Part shown: positions 38,146 to 47,600 of the stretch, piece after piece | Layout of the letters: each line of letters opens with the position of its first letter | How positions within the stretch are numbered: position 1 is the stretch's first letter | Source: Tanytarsus gracilentus | Lineage: Eukaryota; Arthropoda; Insecta; Diptera; Chironomidae | Direction: 5' to 3' | Assembly: GCA_038502055.1 (NCBI GenBank) | Contig: JAXRKN010000044.1 | Location: 9,697,501 to 9,761,500, forward strand | DNA length: 64,000 bases | The notes under the pieces: model-generated | Seen by the model: the letters and a program-made list of their open reading frames with translations, nothing else | Databases searched by the model: none | Told to the model about the DNA's origin: nothing | Made by a program: the position numbers and the translations under genes

Positions 38146-39636
38146 CTAGTTGAAAAAATATTTTTTAATTGATTTTGCGATGAATTTTACAAGAAGAAAA
38201 GTTCCAACAATCCATAAGAAAAAAGTGAGCATAAAATGTTGCTTCCAAAATGGCAAATTTTTGCCAGGATAATCAGCGTAAGAAACTTTTCCAAGTCTCA
38301 AAACACGCTCGATGTGCCACGCTGCAAGTTCACGTAAGCTTGTAGGTTGATCGTTTGCAAGTTTCTTTAAATTTTTCACATTTTCCTTGTAAGTAGAATT
38401 CGATGAAATTTTGTGGATCGCCTCTGAAAGTTGATTTTCACTAAATTCATTTAAATCGAGTTCAATTGCAATTTCATTTCTAACCATCAATTTGGCATTT
38501 TGAATTTGATCATAGAAAAGTGGAAAAACGATCATTGGAACTTCTCTGTCGATTGATTCGAATGCTGAATTTAATCCGCCATGTGTAATGAAAATTTTAA
38601 CTTTTGGATGAGCTAAAACGTCAGCGAGTGGCAGCCATTTAGCGAAATAAACATTTTCAGCTTTCTCGAGTCCTTCATGATCACACTCAAACTTCCAAAT
38701 GACGGAAAATTCAGTTTGAGCGAAAACGTTCATGAATTTAATTTTCTTGTCCATTGTCATTTCTTTCATATAATCAGATGATCCAAAAGTCATCACAATC
38801 ACATCTTTTTTTGACTTTTCAATAAATTTTTTCAGCTCATTTTCAGGCAGTTCCTTTGGAGGCTTGACATGTATGAATCCTAGTTTTACGGTGTTAAACA
38901 TTGTTGGATATTGATGTCCAAAAGCTTCATTTGAATTCATTAAAAGCAGAGAACTTCTTTCGAGTATACTTTCATAATTGAGCTTTTCAAAATTTCCATA
39001 GGCGATGAAAAGTGTAAAAAATTTGATTAAATAGAATATCAAACATTCACTGATATAAAATAAAGTTGCTTGAATCATTTCAAAGAAGTTGAGTTGATTG
39101 ATTGTGAAAGGAAGTGCAGCGTTTGGATAAATGAAAGGATTAATGTGATTTCCCATTATTAAATGTCCAGTTAAAATTCCGTCAAAGGCTATAATCCAAA
39201 CTATAGGACAGTCATAGACATCCGCCAAAAATGCAGTCGAACAAAAAATGCACTCGGTAATGATCAAATCAAATTTATAATTTTTATGTTCACGAATCAA
39301 TTTCTGAATTTCTGTATGCTTCATTTGCTTTTGAGCGCTTTCAAAACATTTAGGAAGATCATGCAATAACAAAATTTTTGTTAATGACATTTTATTCTGT
39401 TTGTACTTCATCATTTTTAAATCGTTGACTTCTTCAAAAATTATCTGAGTTGCGTTTCCATTTTCGTAAATTTTTTCTCTTGCCGTAAAAATAGTCAAAT
39501 TGTGGCCTCTTTCGAGAAGAATTTCCATAATTTCTTCATGAAAGTTAAAATGACTAAAAACAGGAATATTTAGAATAACTAAAATATTTGCACTTTGCAC
39601 CACTGTGAAGATTGATAAAAAATAAATGAGAAACAT
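38146..39636 (-). CDS. UDP-glycosyltransferase (UGT)
   Basis: Transfers a sugar from UDP-glucose or a similar donor to small lipophilic molecules in the ER lumen (detoxification, pigment, cuticle or odorant clearance). One uninterrupted exon, 496 residues, normal length for insect UGTs. A signal peptide (about 1-15, IYFLSIFTVVQS) is followed by the acceptor domain, with a candidate catalytic His in VFSHFNFHEEI. The donor-binding signature runs from WLPLADVLAHP through FITHGGLNSAFES to PLFYDQIQNA (about 330-380). A C-terminal membrane anchor (LTFFLWIVGTFLLVKFI) ends in the lysine-rich tail KSIKKYFFN, the usual ER topology. No introns, unlike many insect UGTs. It stands alone, with no tandem paralogue in the window. 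Substrate cannot be told. Confidence 0.95.
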   Translation of the reverse strand: MFLIYFLSIFTVVQSANILVILNIPVFSHFNFHEEIMEILLERGHNLTIFTAREKIYENGNATQIIFEEVNDLKMMKYKQNKMSLTKILLLHDLPKCFESAQKQMKHTEIQKLIREHKNYKFDLIITECIFCSTAFLADVYDCPIVWIIAFDGILTGHLIMGNHINPFIYPNAALPFTINQLNFFEMIQATLFYISECLIFYLIKFFTLFIAYGNFEKLNYESILERSSLLLMNSNEAFGHQYPTMFNTVKLGFIHVKPPKELPENELKKFIEKSKKDVIVMTFGSSDYMKEMTMDKKIKFMNVFAQTEFSVIWKFECDHEGLEKAENVYFAKWLPLADVLAHPKVKIFITHGGLNSAFESIDREVPMIVFPLFYDQIQNAKLMVRNEIAIELDLNEFSENQLSEAIHKISSNSTYKENVKNLKKLANDQPTSLRELAAWHIERVLRLGKVSYADYPGKNLPFWKQHFMLTFFLWIVGTFLLVKFIAKSIKKYFFN

Positions 39637-40249
39637 TTTTAAGTTCTGTGATGCACAGAGTTTGACTAAAATAATTTTTCATTACTTTATTCATTAGATT
39701 TTAATGAAACAAAAAAAATTGTGTTAGTTATCGTTGAATGTTATGGCTACGCCATATATTGTTTTCGATCTGGAGAGAAAACTCTCTTTGTCACCTGCTG
39801 CCCTCAAAAAGCCTTATTTCGATTTAGAACTTTTGCCACATGCAAGTCCATCGAATTTCTGATCTATGAAGGATACATGCTTGGACGATCCACTGGCCAG
39901 GTAGGGCAGGATCGTTAAAAGAGAGCTGTTACTTTCTCGGATCCGGGATCCGGGATCTCGGATCCGGGATCCGGGTGACGTTTTTTGTCGCAGGCCTACA
40001 GGCCACACGGATCAACGGATTGCCTTCGAATTTTTTTTATTTGATTCTGCTACTCTTGACTTAACTTTTGTGTTACTAGAAAATTCTCGCAGACGCATTA
40101 AAGTTAGTTAAATTAAATAAATAAGTTTATATGGGAGAGAGAAACACGTGGTGAGATAAACACGTGGTGAGCGTAAGAAATTTTAAAGGGAGAAAAAATG
40201 AGAAATTTTTTGAGAGTGCATTTTTATATGAGTCAATGATATTTCGAGG
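39637..40249. other. Non-coding gap between UGT and satellite
   Basis: Upstream flank of the UGT, then moderately GC-richer sequence (39720-40030) with the BamHI-like minisatellite. Open frames at 39721-39918 (+) and 39814-40008 (-) have no family features. A degraded transposon fragment is possible but was not recognised. Confidence 0.4.
39935..39976. repeat. 21-bp tandem duplication rich in GGATCC
   Basis: Two copies of a 21-bp unit (39935-39955 and 39956-39976) differ only in the last base. Each unit contains GGATCCGGGATCCGGG, itself a doubled GGATCCG(G) palindrome. It is a sharp GC island in AT-rich DNA. Confidence 0.85.
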
Positions 40250-42250
40250 ATAAGAAAACTTAATTAACTTCACCAGGGGGAAATAAGCGCATTTGGATTA
40301 GAGTTTCTCACGGGTAACCCGGGTACGGGTATACCCGGGTATGCCCGTCAATTTTACTACCCGGGTATACCCGGAAAATTGCTCTACCCTTACCCGGGTA
40401 AAAATTAAAAAATTCGAAGAAAATTTTCTTATTTTTTTTAAAAATCTTCCTCCATAACTCTTTTTATAAGTTTTGTGTAAACCAATCCTGAAAATTTTTG
40501 TTAACAATGAATTTTATCACTTATCAAAACTACATGACTTAAGAAGGTAGTTTACCTTTATAAATTTAGATTCGTTTGTGAAATTTTTTAATTCAAAAAA
40601 GTATTTTGAAACATCAAGTGCAAGTGCAACAAAAAAATAGCCATGAGATGACATGAGAAGACTCAAACAAAGATCTCCAATTTTGGACCGATTGTTTAAA
40701 GCTTTACTAACGATTCAGGCAACATCAGTTTCTTCATAGAGGGCATTTTTAGAGGCTGGAGATATTGTAACAAAGGCTAGAAATCGTATGTCAGACCTTC
40801 ACTGTGTAATGTTCCTTAATAACTATTTCCATTAAACTTTTTATATTTCTTTTAATCTTTTCATTTTCTGTTTAAAAAACTTTTAATTCTGTTACTAAAA
40901 ATGCTCTATGTAAAGATTAGCCGAAAATTTGAGTAAAAATAGGTATATTTTTTTAAAAAAATTCTTACCCGGGCATGCCCGGGCTACCCGGGTAGTAAAT
41001 TTTTTTACCCGGGTAGGACAAAATCTCATTACCCGGGCATTTGAGAAACTCTAATTTGGATGGTTTTTTATAAAAATTTCATTTTTGACTTGATTTGAAT
41101 AGAGGAAGCATGGATTTAGTCAGAGAGTTGATGGAGAAAACTTAATTAACTACACCAGGGGGAAATAAGCGCATTCGGATGGTTTTTCATAAAAATTACA
41201 TTTTTGAGTAGATTTGAATAGAGGAAGCATGGATTTAGTCAGAGAGTCGATAGAGAAAACTTAATTAACTTCACCAGGGAGAAATAAGCGCATTCGGATG
41301 GTTTTTCATAAAAATTTCATTTTTGATTTGATTTGAATAGAGAAAGCGTGGATTTAGTCAGAGAGTTGAAAGAGAAAACTTAATTAATTTAACCAGGGGG
41401 AAATAAGCGCATTTGAATGGTTTTTCATAAAAATTTCATTTTTGACTTGATTTGAATAGAGGAAGTGTGGATTTAGTCAGAGAGTTGAAAGAGAAAACTT
41501 AATTAACTTAAACAGGGGGAAATAAGCGCATTTGGATGGTTTTTCATAAAAATTTCATTTTTGACTTGATTTGAATAGAGGAAGCGTGGATTTAGTCAGA
41601 GAGTTGAAAGAGAAAACTTAATTAACTTAACCAGGGGGAAATAAGCGCATTTGGATGGTTTTTCATAAAAATTTCATTTTTGACTTGATTTGAATAGAGG
41701 AAGCGTGTATTTAGTCAGAGAGTTGAAAGAGAAAACTTAATTAACTTAACCAGGGGGAAATAAGCGCATTTGGATGGTTTTTCATAAAAATTACATTTTT
41801 GAGTAGATTTGAATAGAGGAAGCATGGATTTAGTCAGAGAGTCGATAGAGAAAACTTAATTAACGTAACCAGGGGAAAATAAGCGCATTTGTATGGTTTT
41901 TCATAAAAATTTCATTTTTGTCTTGATTTGAATAGAGGAAGCATGGATTTAGTCAGAGAGTCGAAAGAGAAAACTTAATTAACTTAATCAGGGGGAAATA
42001 AGCGCACTCGGATGGGTTTTCATTAAAATTTCATTTTTGACTTGATTTGAATAGAGGAATCGTGGATTTAGTCAGAAAGTTGAAAGAGAAAACTTAATTA
42101 ACTTAACCAGGGGGAAATAAGCGCATTTGGATGGTTTTTTATAATAAAATCATATTTTTGAGTAGATTTGAATAGAGAAAGTACATATTCGTTTAAAGAG
42201 TTAGTAGAAAATTATTTAATTAATTTTACCAGCGGAAAAAAGCGAACTGT
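40250..42250 (+). repeat. 119-bp satellite array, about 10 units, interrupted
   Basis: The anchor AAATAAGCGC recurs at 40281, 41163, 41282, 41401, 41520, 41639, 41758, 41877, 41996 and 42115. From 41163 on the step is exactly 119 bp each time. The single long step (882 bp) equals 119 plus a 763-bp insertion. Each unit carries TTAATTAACTTAACCAGGGGG, the anchor, then GATGGTTTTTCATAAAAA and GATTTGAATAGAGGAAGC. Units differ by a few substitutions; the last one, near 42200, is degenerate. No coding potential. Confidence 0.95.
40299..41053. mobile_element. Non-autonomous hAT-like transposon (MITE), 755 bp
   Basis: The ends are perfect 12-bp inverted repeats, TAGAGTTTCTCA (40299-40310) and TGAGAAACTCTA (41042-41053). 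It is flanked by an exact 8-bp duplication ATTTGGAT (40291-40298 and 41054-41061); ATTTGGAT is also the sequence of most intact satellite units at this site. Removing the element and one duplication restores a 119-bp unit. An 8-bp duplication and TAG-starting ends fit the hAT superfamily. The subterminal 120 bp at each end is packed with ACCCGGGTA-type motifs in both orientations, as expected of transposase-binding repeats. There is no transposase frame inside, so it must be moved in trans. Confidence 0.88.
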
Positions 42251-42526
42251 ATTAACTAAAATAATTCAAATGCGTAGCCATACGGAAAAGGCGGAGTTCT
42301 GCGGAGCTTTTTGCAAAGAGAACAGTGAAACTGAGAACGCGGCGCACCGTTAATCCCTCACTTGTTTAAACAATTGGTTTCAGCTTGAAGTTTTCATCTC
42401 CATTTTTCTATATACTCAAACAAATTTTGTCAACCAAACAAAACAACGCAAACATTCACTCTAAAAATATTTTGTAACTCGTACTCACAAAATTTAAAAA
42501 AAATGACAACATGCTGTGAAGAAATT
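42251..42526. other. Unassigned spacer after the satellite
   Basis: Non-satellite sequence between the degenerate last satellite unit and the stop codon of the minus-strand elongase. It probably includes that gene's 3' UTR. An AATAAA on the minus strand overlaps its last codons at 42530-42535. Confidence 0.4.
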
Positions 42527-43440
42527 CTATTTATTTTTAAAACGGTTAAGTTTGATAGAACACATTGCGAGACTTAATTCATAGATACATGATCCGAGTG
42601 CACAAGATTTAGGAAAGTCACAATTATTCGATATTAATCCGTAAATGCTAAGAAAAAGCATTACAAAACTTCCACCCTAAAAAACGAGTTAAAATATTTG
42701 TAGTTCATTGAAAAATTTTACACTTACTAGGAGGAACCTATCAAAAAAATTTCTATATTTGAAAATTCTTTTCTTCAAAAAATTATTCAAAAGTAACACA
42801 CGATATCCGTAGAAAATTCCATGTGAAAATGAGCAGATAAACGAATGAAGAATAAAATTTCCACCTGTGAGAATTAAATTTTTTAAGATTGAAAAATTAT
42901 AAATTACAAATTTTACCAGGATAAAAATTGCTGATACACCATATATAAATAATAACAGAAGAGTGATGCAGTAGCGCAAAGTTTTGGATATTGTCATTTT
43001 TTTTGTTAAAACTGATCAAGACACTTTCCAAGATGTAAGCAAATTTAGACATTAAAAACGACCATGATTCATGGGCAATCTAAAATTAACGTTAAAATTC
43101 CACAATTAAATTCTGTAATTTTTTGACTCACCCAAATTCCTTTTGGCGAATTCAATTTATCCATTGGAAAACAATTCCAGCGTAAATTTTCGCTTATTAA
43201 AATATATTTTACAAATTTTAATGAAAAACAAAGTGAAATTGCACACAACAAAATTTTCTCAATCAAACTTGCAGTAAACGATCTAATCGGTTTGCGATTT
43301 TTCATAAACTTTCTCAAGAGACAAATAGACAAAATATAAAGTCCAACAAGAAAACAAACAGACAAAGGATTTCCCATGAGTGGGTAGTCTCGGATTCTTG
43401 GATCGGCCTTTTCGTAAAAAATTTCCCTAAAAAACTTCAT
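42527..43440 (-). CDS. ELOVL-family fatty-acid elongase, degenerate active site
   Basis: Four exons, 43132-43440, 42917-43079, 42728-42864 and 42527-42676, encode 252 residues; all introns are GT/AG with matching phases. The N-terminus DPRIRDYPLMGNP and the KNRKP motif are those of ELO condensing enzymes, which extend very-long-chain acyl-CoAs in the ER. Several hydrophobic spans are present. The active-site histidine box HxxHH is altered: the sequence reads FALLHH, so Ala138 replaces the first His while His141 and His142 remain. The ExxDT and TxxQ motifs are not recognisable, and the NxxxH block is reduced to FSHGIFYGY. The frame is intact, so it may be a pseudoenzyme, or a recently relaxed gene, rather than a classical pseudogene. 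It is head to head with the intact elongase. Confidence 0.8.
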
Positions 43441-43741
43441 CGTACAAATTTTTCAACTGCTGTTTATCACGAGACGACTGAATAATAATTAATGTATAGG
43501 TTCAATAGAATGAAGTGAGATCTTCACCATTCTTCTCATATTCACAAAAATTAAACTCATTGTACTCATATTTATTTTGAGAGTAAATAGTTTTATTCAT
43601 GTTCAAAAACAATTGTTTAGATCTCATTTAATTTTTTTCATTCTTCTCATTTCGCTTTTAACCGATCATCGATTTGGAGCTGAATTTACTTAAGTGTATT
43701 TTTATTTCAAAAGTTAAAAATAATTTTAAAATTTTAACAAT
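43441..43741. promoter_or_regulatory. Bidirectional promoter between the elongase pair
   Basis: The two elongase start codons are divergent and only 301 bp apart, so both promoters must lie here. An initiator-like TCAGTC occurs on the minus strand at 43476-43481, about 38 bp from the minus-strand ATG. No TATA box stands at the expected distance. Confidence 0.5.
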
Positions 43742-44620
43742 ATGGTTTTTTTACCACCAGCAAAGTGTAAGTAATTTTATAATAATTAAAAGAATAATTT
43801 TAGTTTTAAATTTTAGTGGATTTTATTGAATCATGGAGTATTATTGGATCACCTTGTTATCTTATCATAATCTTGTGCCTTTATTTTTGTGCCATTAAGT
43901 TGGGAAATTCTTACATGAAAAATCGAAAAGCTTTTGAACTTACTTTCATCATTCGAGCTTACAATATTTTTCAAGTTCTAACATGCACTGGATTTGCAGT
44001 TTACTATAAAACTGTGCTTGGTTATGACACAATCAGTTCAACGTGGAAATGTCGAAGTTTTGAAGAAGAAAAAATTTCTCGAGATTCTTTAATTAATTTT
44101 TTTTCATTTAATTGGTTATTCATGTTGTTTCGATCAATCGAACTATTGGAAACGTTATTTTTCATACTACGAAAAAAGAAAACACAAATTTCATTTCTAC
44201 ATGTTTATCACCACGTCAGTACACTGATTGTGTTGTACATGATGAATCGATACTCGGCTAGTAAGTAAACACATATTTTATTCAAGTTTTTAAATTCAAT
44301 TTTTATTTTAAGGCTTAATGGACGTGTATGCAGCCTCTGTCAACAACTGTGTGCACATAGTTATGTACCTCTACTACTTCTTTAGCTCTTTTAAGTCATT
44401 TCAATATTTTACGCGATTGATCAAGCCTTTTATGACCTCAATTCAACTGATGCAACTCATCTTATTATTTGGTCAGTGTGTCGTAGCCATTCATTGTGGA
44501 GAATCTTATGTGAACTTTATTTCAGCATTTGATTGTTTGTTTTTGATTGCCTTGTTTGGTGATTTCTACTCAAAATCATATGTGAATAGAAAAATCTTCA
44601 AGAATCCCAAAGATAATTAA
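43742..44620 (+). CDS. ELOVL-family very-long-chain fatty-acid elongase
   Basis: ER membrane 3-ketoacyl-CoA synthase that adds two-carbon units to long-chain acyl-CoA, feeding cuticular hydrocarbon, wax or sphingolipid synthesis. Exons 43742-43766, 43817-44260 and 44313-44620 encode 258 residues with phases 1 and 1. Landmarks in order: KNRKAFEL, SIELLET (a variant of ExxDT), LRKKKTQISFLHVYHH with the full histidine box His137-Val-Tyr-His140-His141, NNCVHIVMYLYYFF, and TSIQLMQ. The C-terminus ends in a lysine-containing YVNRKIFKNPKDN tail suited to ER retention. The 25-nt first exon (MVFLPPAK) is supported by its phase. All signature motifs are present, so it is likely active; chain-length preference is unknown. 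Confidence 0.92.
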
Positions 44621-47600
44621 AATATTTCATATGATTTTAAGCAAAATTTATTTTCTAGTTTCATTTTGTACTTTTAAAAATGATCGAGAATTGCTTAAGC
44701 ATAAAATTAAATTAAAATATTTTTTCTTCATAATGACGCAGTTTTCAGTTTAAATAAATTCTGAAAAATCTTTTAAAAATTTTAGCACATTACCCAGTGT
44801 CTCTTAGTTTAGTTCGTTTTAAAACATTCATTGTTCATTCATCCACAACTAATCCGAAATAAGCCAATTTGTGAAAATGACTTTTGGGATGAAAACATGT
44901 AGCAGCAGGAAAAGGAAGAAAAGAAGTTTTTACGCTGTCAATTCGGGTTCTAACTTGTTTTACATTTTTCTCAATTTTTATTGAGTCAAAAAAATGCTGG
45001 CATGAAATTGATCGCCCTCTCCCAGGATACTCTGGATGTTGGAATGTTAATAAAAAAATAAAATGAAGGGAAAACATATTTCGATGATGTTTTTATGATT
45101 CCCAAAAACATGTTGATTAAACTTGAAAAATTGAAAAATAATCAAATTTCAGGAGCAACCTGTATTTTTTCTTTTAAGAACAAAGAAATTTTCAAATTAA
45201 CTTCAAGCCATCAGTCAGACAATGACCTAACATTAAACATGCAAATTCTCTCCTTAAAAACAAAACAAAGAAAATATCGTTAAAGTATCTAGAATGAATC
45301 CATCATCACATCGCATAGTTTAATGACATTTTTTTTGCAATGTCGTTGTCGTCCATTTCCTTATATTCCGGGAGGGGTAAAGTCGAGAGCTTTATACTCG
45401 CTCACAAAGTCAGCTCACATAATTCACATAAAAGAGAGAAAGAGAAAAAGTTTTTCTCGTTGCGTCAAACAAAAGAATATGATGTATGGAGATTGCAATG
45501 GTTGAGAACGATTTGACGCAACGAGGAATGAAAATTCCATTTGCCAATCTTTGTCAGCATCGTGGCGCGTTATAGCGGAAGCAATGAAATTAAAATGGAA
45601 TTTAAGAGTGAGAGAATCGAGGATGGCATGAGAGGATACTAAGTGTAAGATTTATGGCATGTAATGTATATTATTGTTATAGTTTCGCCGCCACCCCATC
45701 AGCAACTGCCCATTTCGACAGAATTTTATGTCTAAGGACGACAAATGTGAAAATTAAATCATAAAAAAAATTCATTTTGAAGAAGAACATTTTACATTGT
45801 TGCCTCGTTTTAATCGCAATGGCGTCAGTTATCGCTATACAATTGCAAAAATTTATAGACTCTGGACACATTTTCTCATTTTGCTGCAAATTAGAAAAAA
45901 AGAAGAGAAGAGAAATTGACCTTACAATGCACTCGGATATATTACATTGACGATGGATGGATTTGAAGAGTTATTTGTAACAAAATTTTTTAATAAAAAT
46001 AAAATTAAAAAGTCCATAAAATTGTGAGAGTTTAAGTTTTTTTCAAATCACCATTCAAAACTGCATACATAGGGTTGTAAAGATTATTTTACATTCATGG
46101 CACATGCATGGGTGTATAAAGGCACCATAAAATGAGTGGATGAAAGCGAGAGACAATTTGTGTGGCATTGCGTTGTAATTTTAAACTGCAACCTAGGATA
46201 TTTTGCCAAAAAGAGAAGCAAAATAAACTATAAAGTCTTCTCTTAAATACCCATGAAGAGCTTTAAATGCAATTTCGGAATAATTAATTTCAACTCAAAG
46301 CACACCCAACGAAAATTTAGTTTTCGGCCAGCAACTAATTTAAACTTCCATAAATTGTCGCACGCCAACAGCATTAAAATCTAGTGCAGGGGTGAGAATT
46401 TTTTTAAAATTTAAATCTGATAAAATTCGGCAGTTAAAAATATATTTTTATCAGCTTTACGAAAGTGTCCGAACCCTCAGTTTATTTTCCACCCATTCAT
46501 TTGAGTTGCAACTTTTTCTCTTTTTTTACAAGGCACGTAAAGCTTAAAGCCTTATTTATGAGAATCGTGATGTAAATTTAACTAATTTTCTCTTCCTCGT
46601 TGTCGTAAGTTTTCAACCTTCCTCGCTCTCGCTCGCATGCAGAGTTGAAAATGTGCAACAGTTGAAAGTTCTGCTACGAGATAAATTACTGTGAAACCAC
46701 AGCAGCACCCATAGTACTCCAGAAGCGTCAACCATAACTCTTTGATATTATTTATATCATCATAAAACATTGTAAATCATTCTCGGAGGGCTTTTGTGCT
46801 CTCTCGTGAGAGTTTAAACTGCACACGAGCTGCAACACGTGGCACGAACGCTTAAAAATCATTGCATGTTGATTGAAATTGACTTATGGATCGTGTGTGA
46901 ACAATTAAATTGAAAATAAGTTATTTTTTCTGACATCTGATAAAAGTCTCTGAAATAAAAATGAAACGTTTAAGTTTTATTATTAAATTTTAAGCTTTCA
47001 CCTATTAAAATTCACTAGTCCATGAACTCAAAAAAAATGTAACATTACCGAAATTCAGAAATACCCACTGGAATTTCCACAATTAAATCTCTGCAAATTC
47101 ATTTCATGCATAATTTAAATTCTTCAACTCAACCGAGAGATCGGAAATGTTTAACACCCGAACAATTTTTTATCGCGCAAACCTCGCGTGAAAATGTAAC
47201 AAAAAATATTTTTTTAATTTAATTCTTTATGTAAAAAAATGAGTATTTTTTCTGTTTGTTAGAATTTCGAGAGGTATTAACATGAGTAATGTGATGAGGG
47301 AGATTGACATCATCAAAAACAGCAATTATATCGTGTAAGCTCTTTGCTATTAGAGCACTCGACGTAGCGTAAAAATTTCAATATGGTGTGTGGAGAATTA
47401 CGCGCATTGCAATTGCGATGTCACGATGGCGATAAAATTGTTCGAATTTATTCATGAGAGAGTTGTTTCTTGAGCTATGGTTGGATGACCATAAAATATT
47501 AAATTTTATTTTATGGGAGATAAAATTAAATTTAATATTTTATGAATTTTAAATTTCCCGCACTTTTATCCCAAAAATATTAAATATATTTTTAAAATTT

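Noticed and set aside
40298..40507. 69-residue frame inside the hAT-like element as a transposase remnant
   Set aside because: Made of the CCCGGG subterminal repeats; no DDE or hAT dimerisation motif.
40250..42250. Regular repeats that could suggest a CRISPR array
   Set aside because: Units are 119 bp and directly adjacent, with no unique spacers; the host is a eukaryote. It is a satellite.
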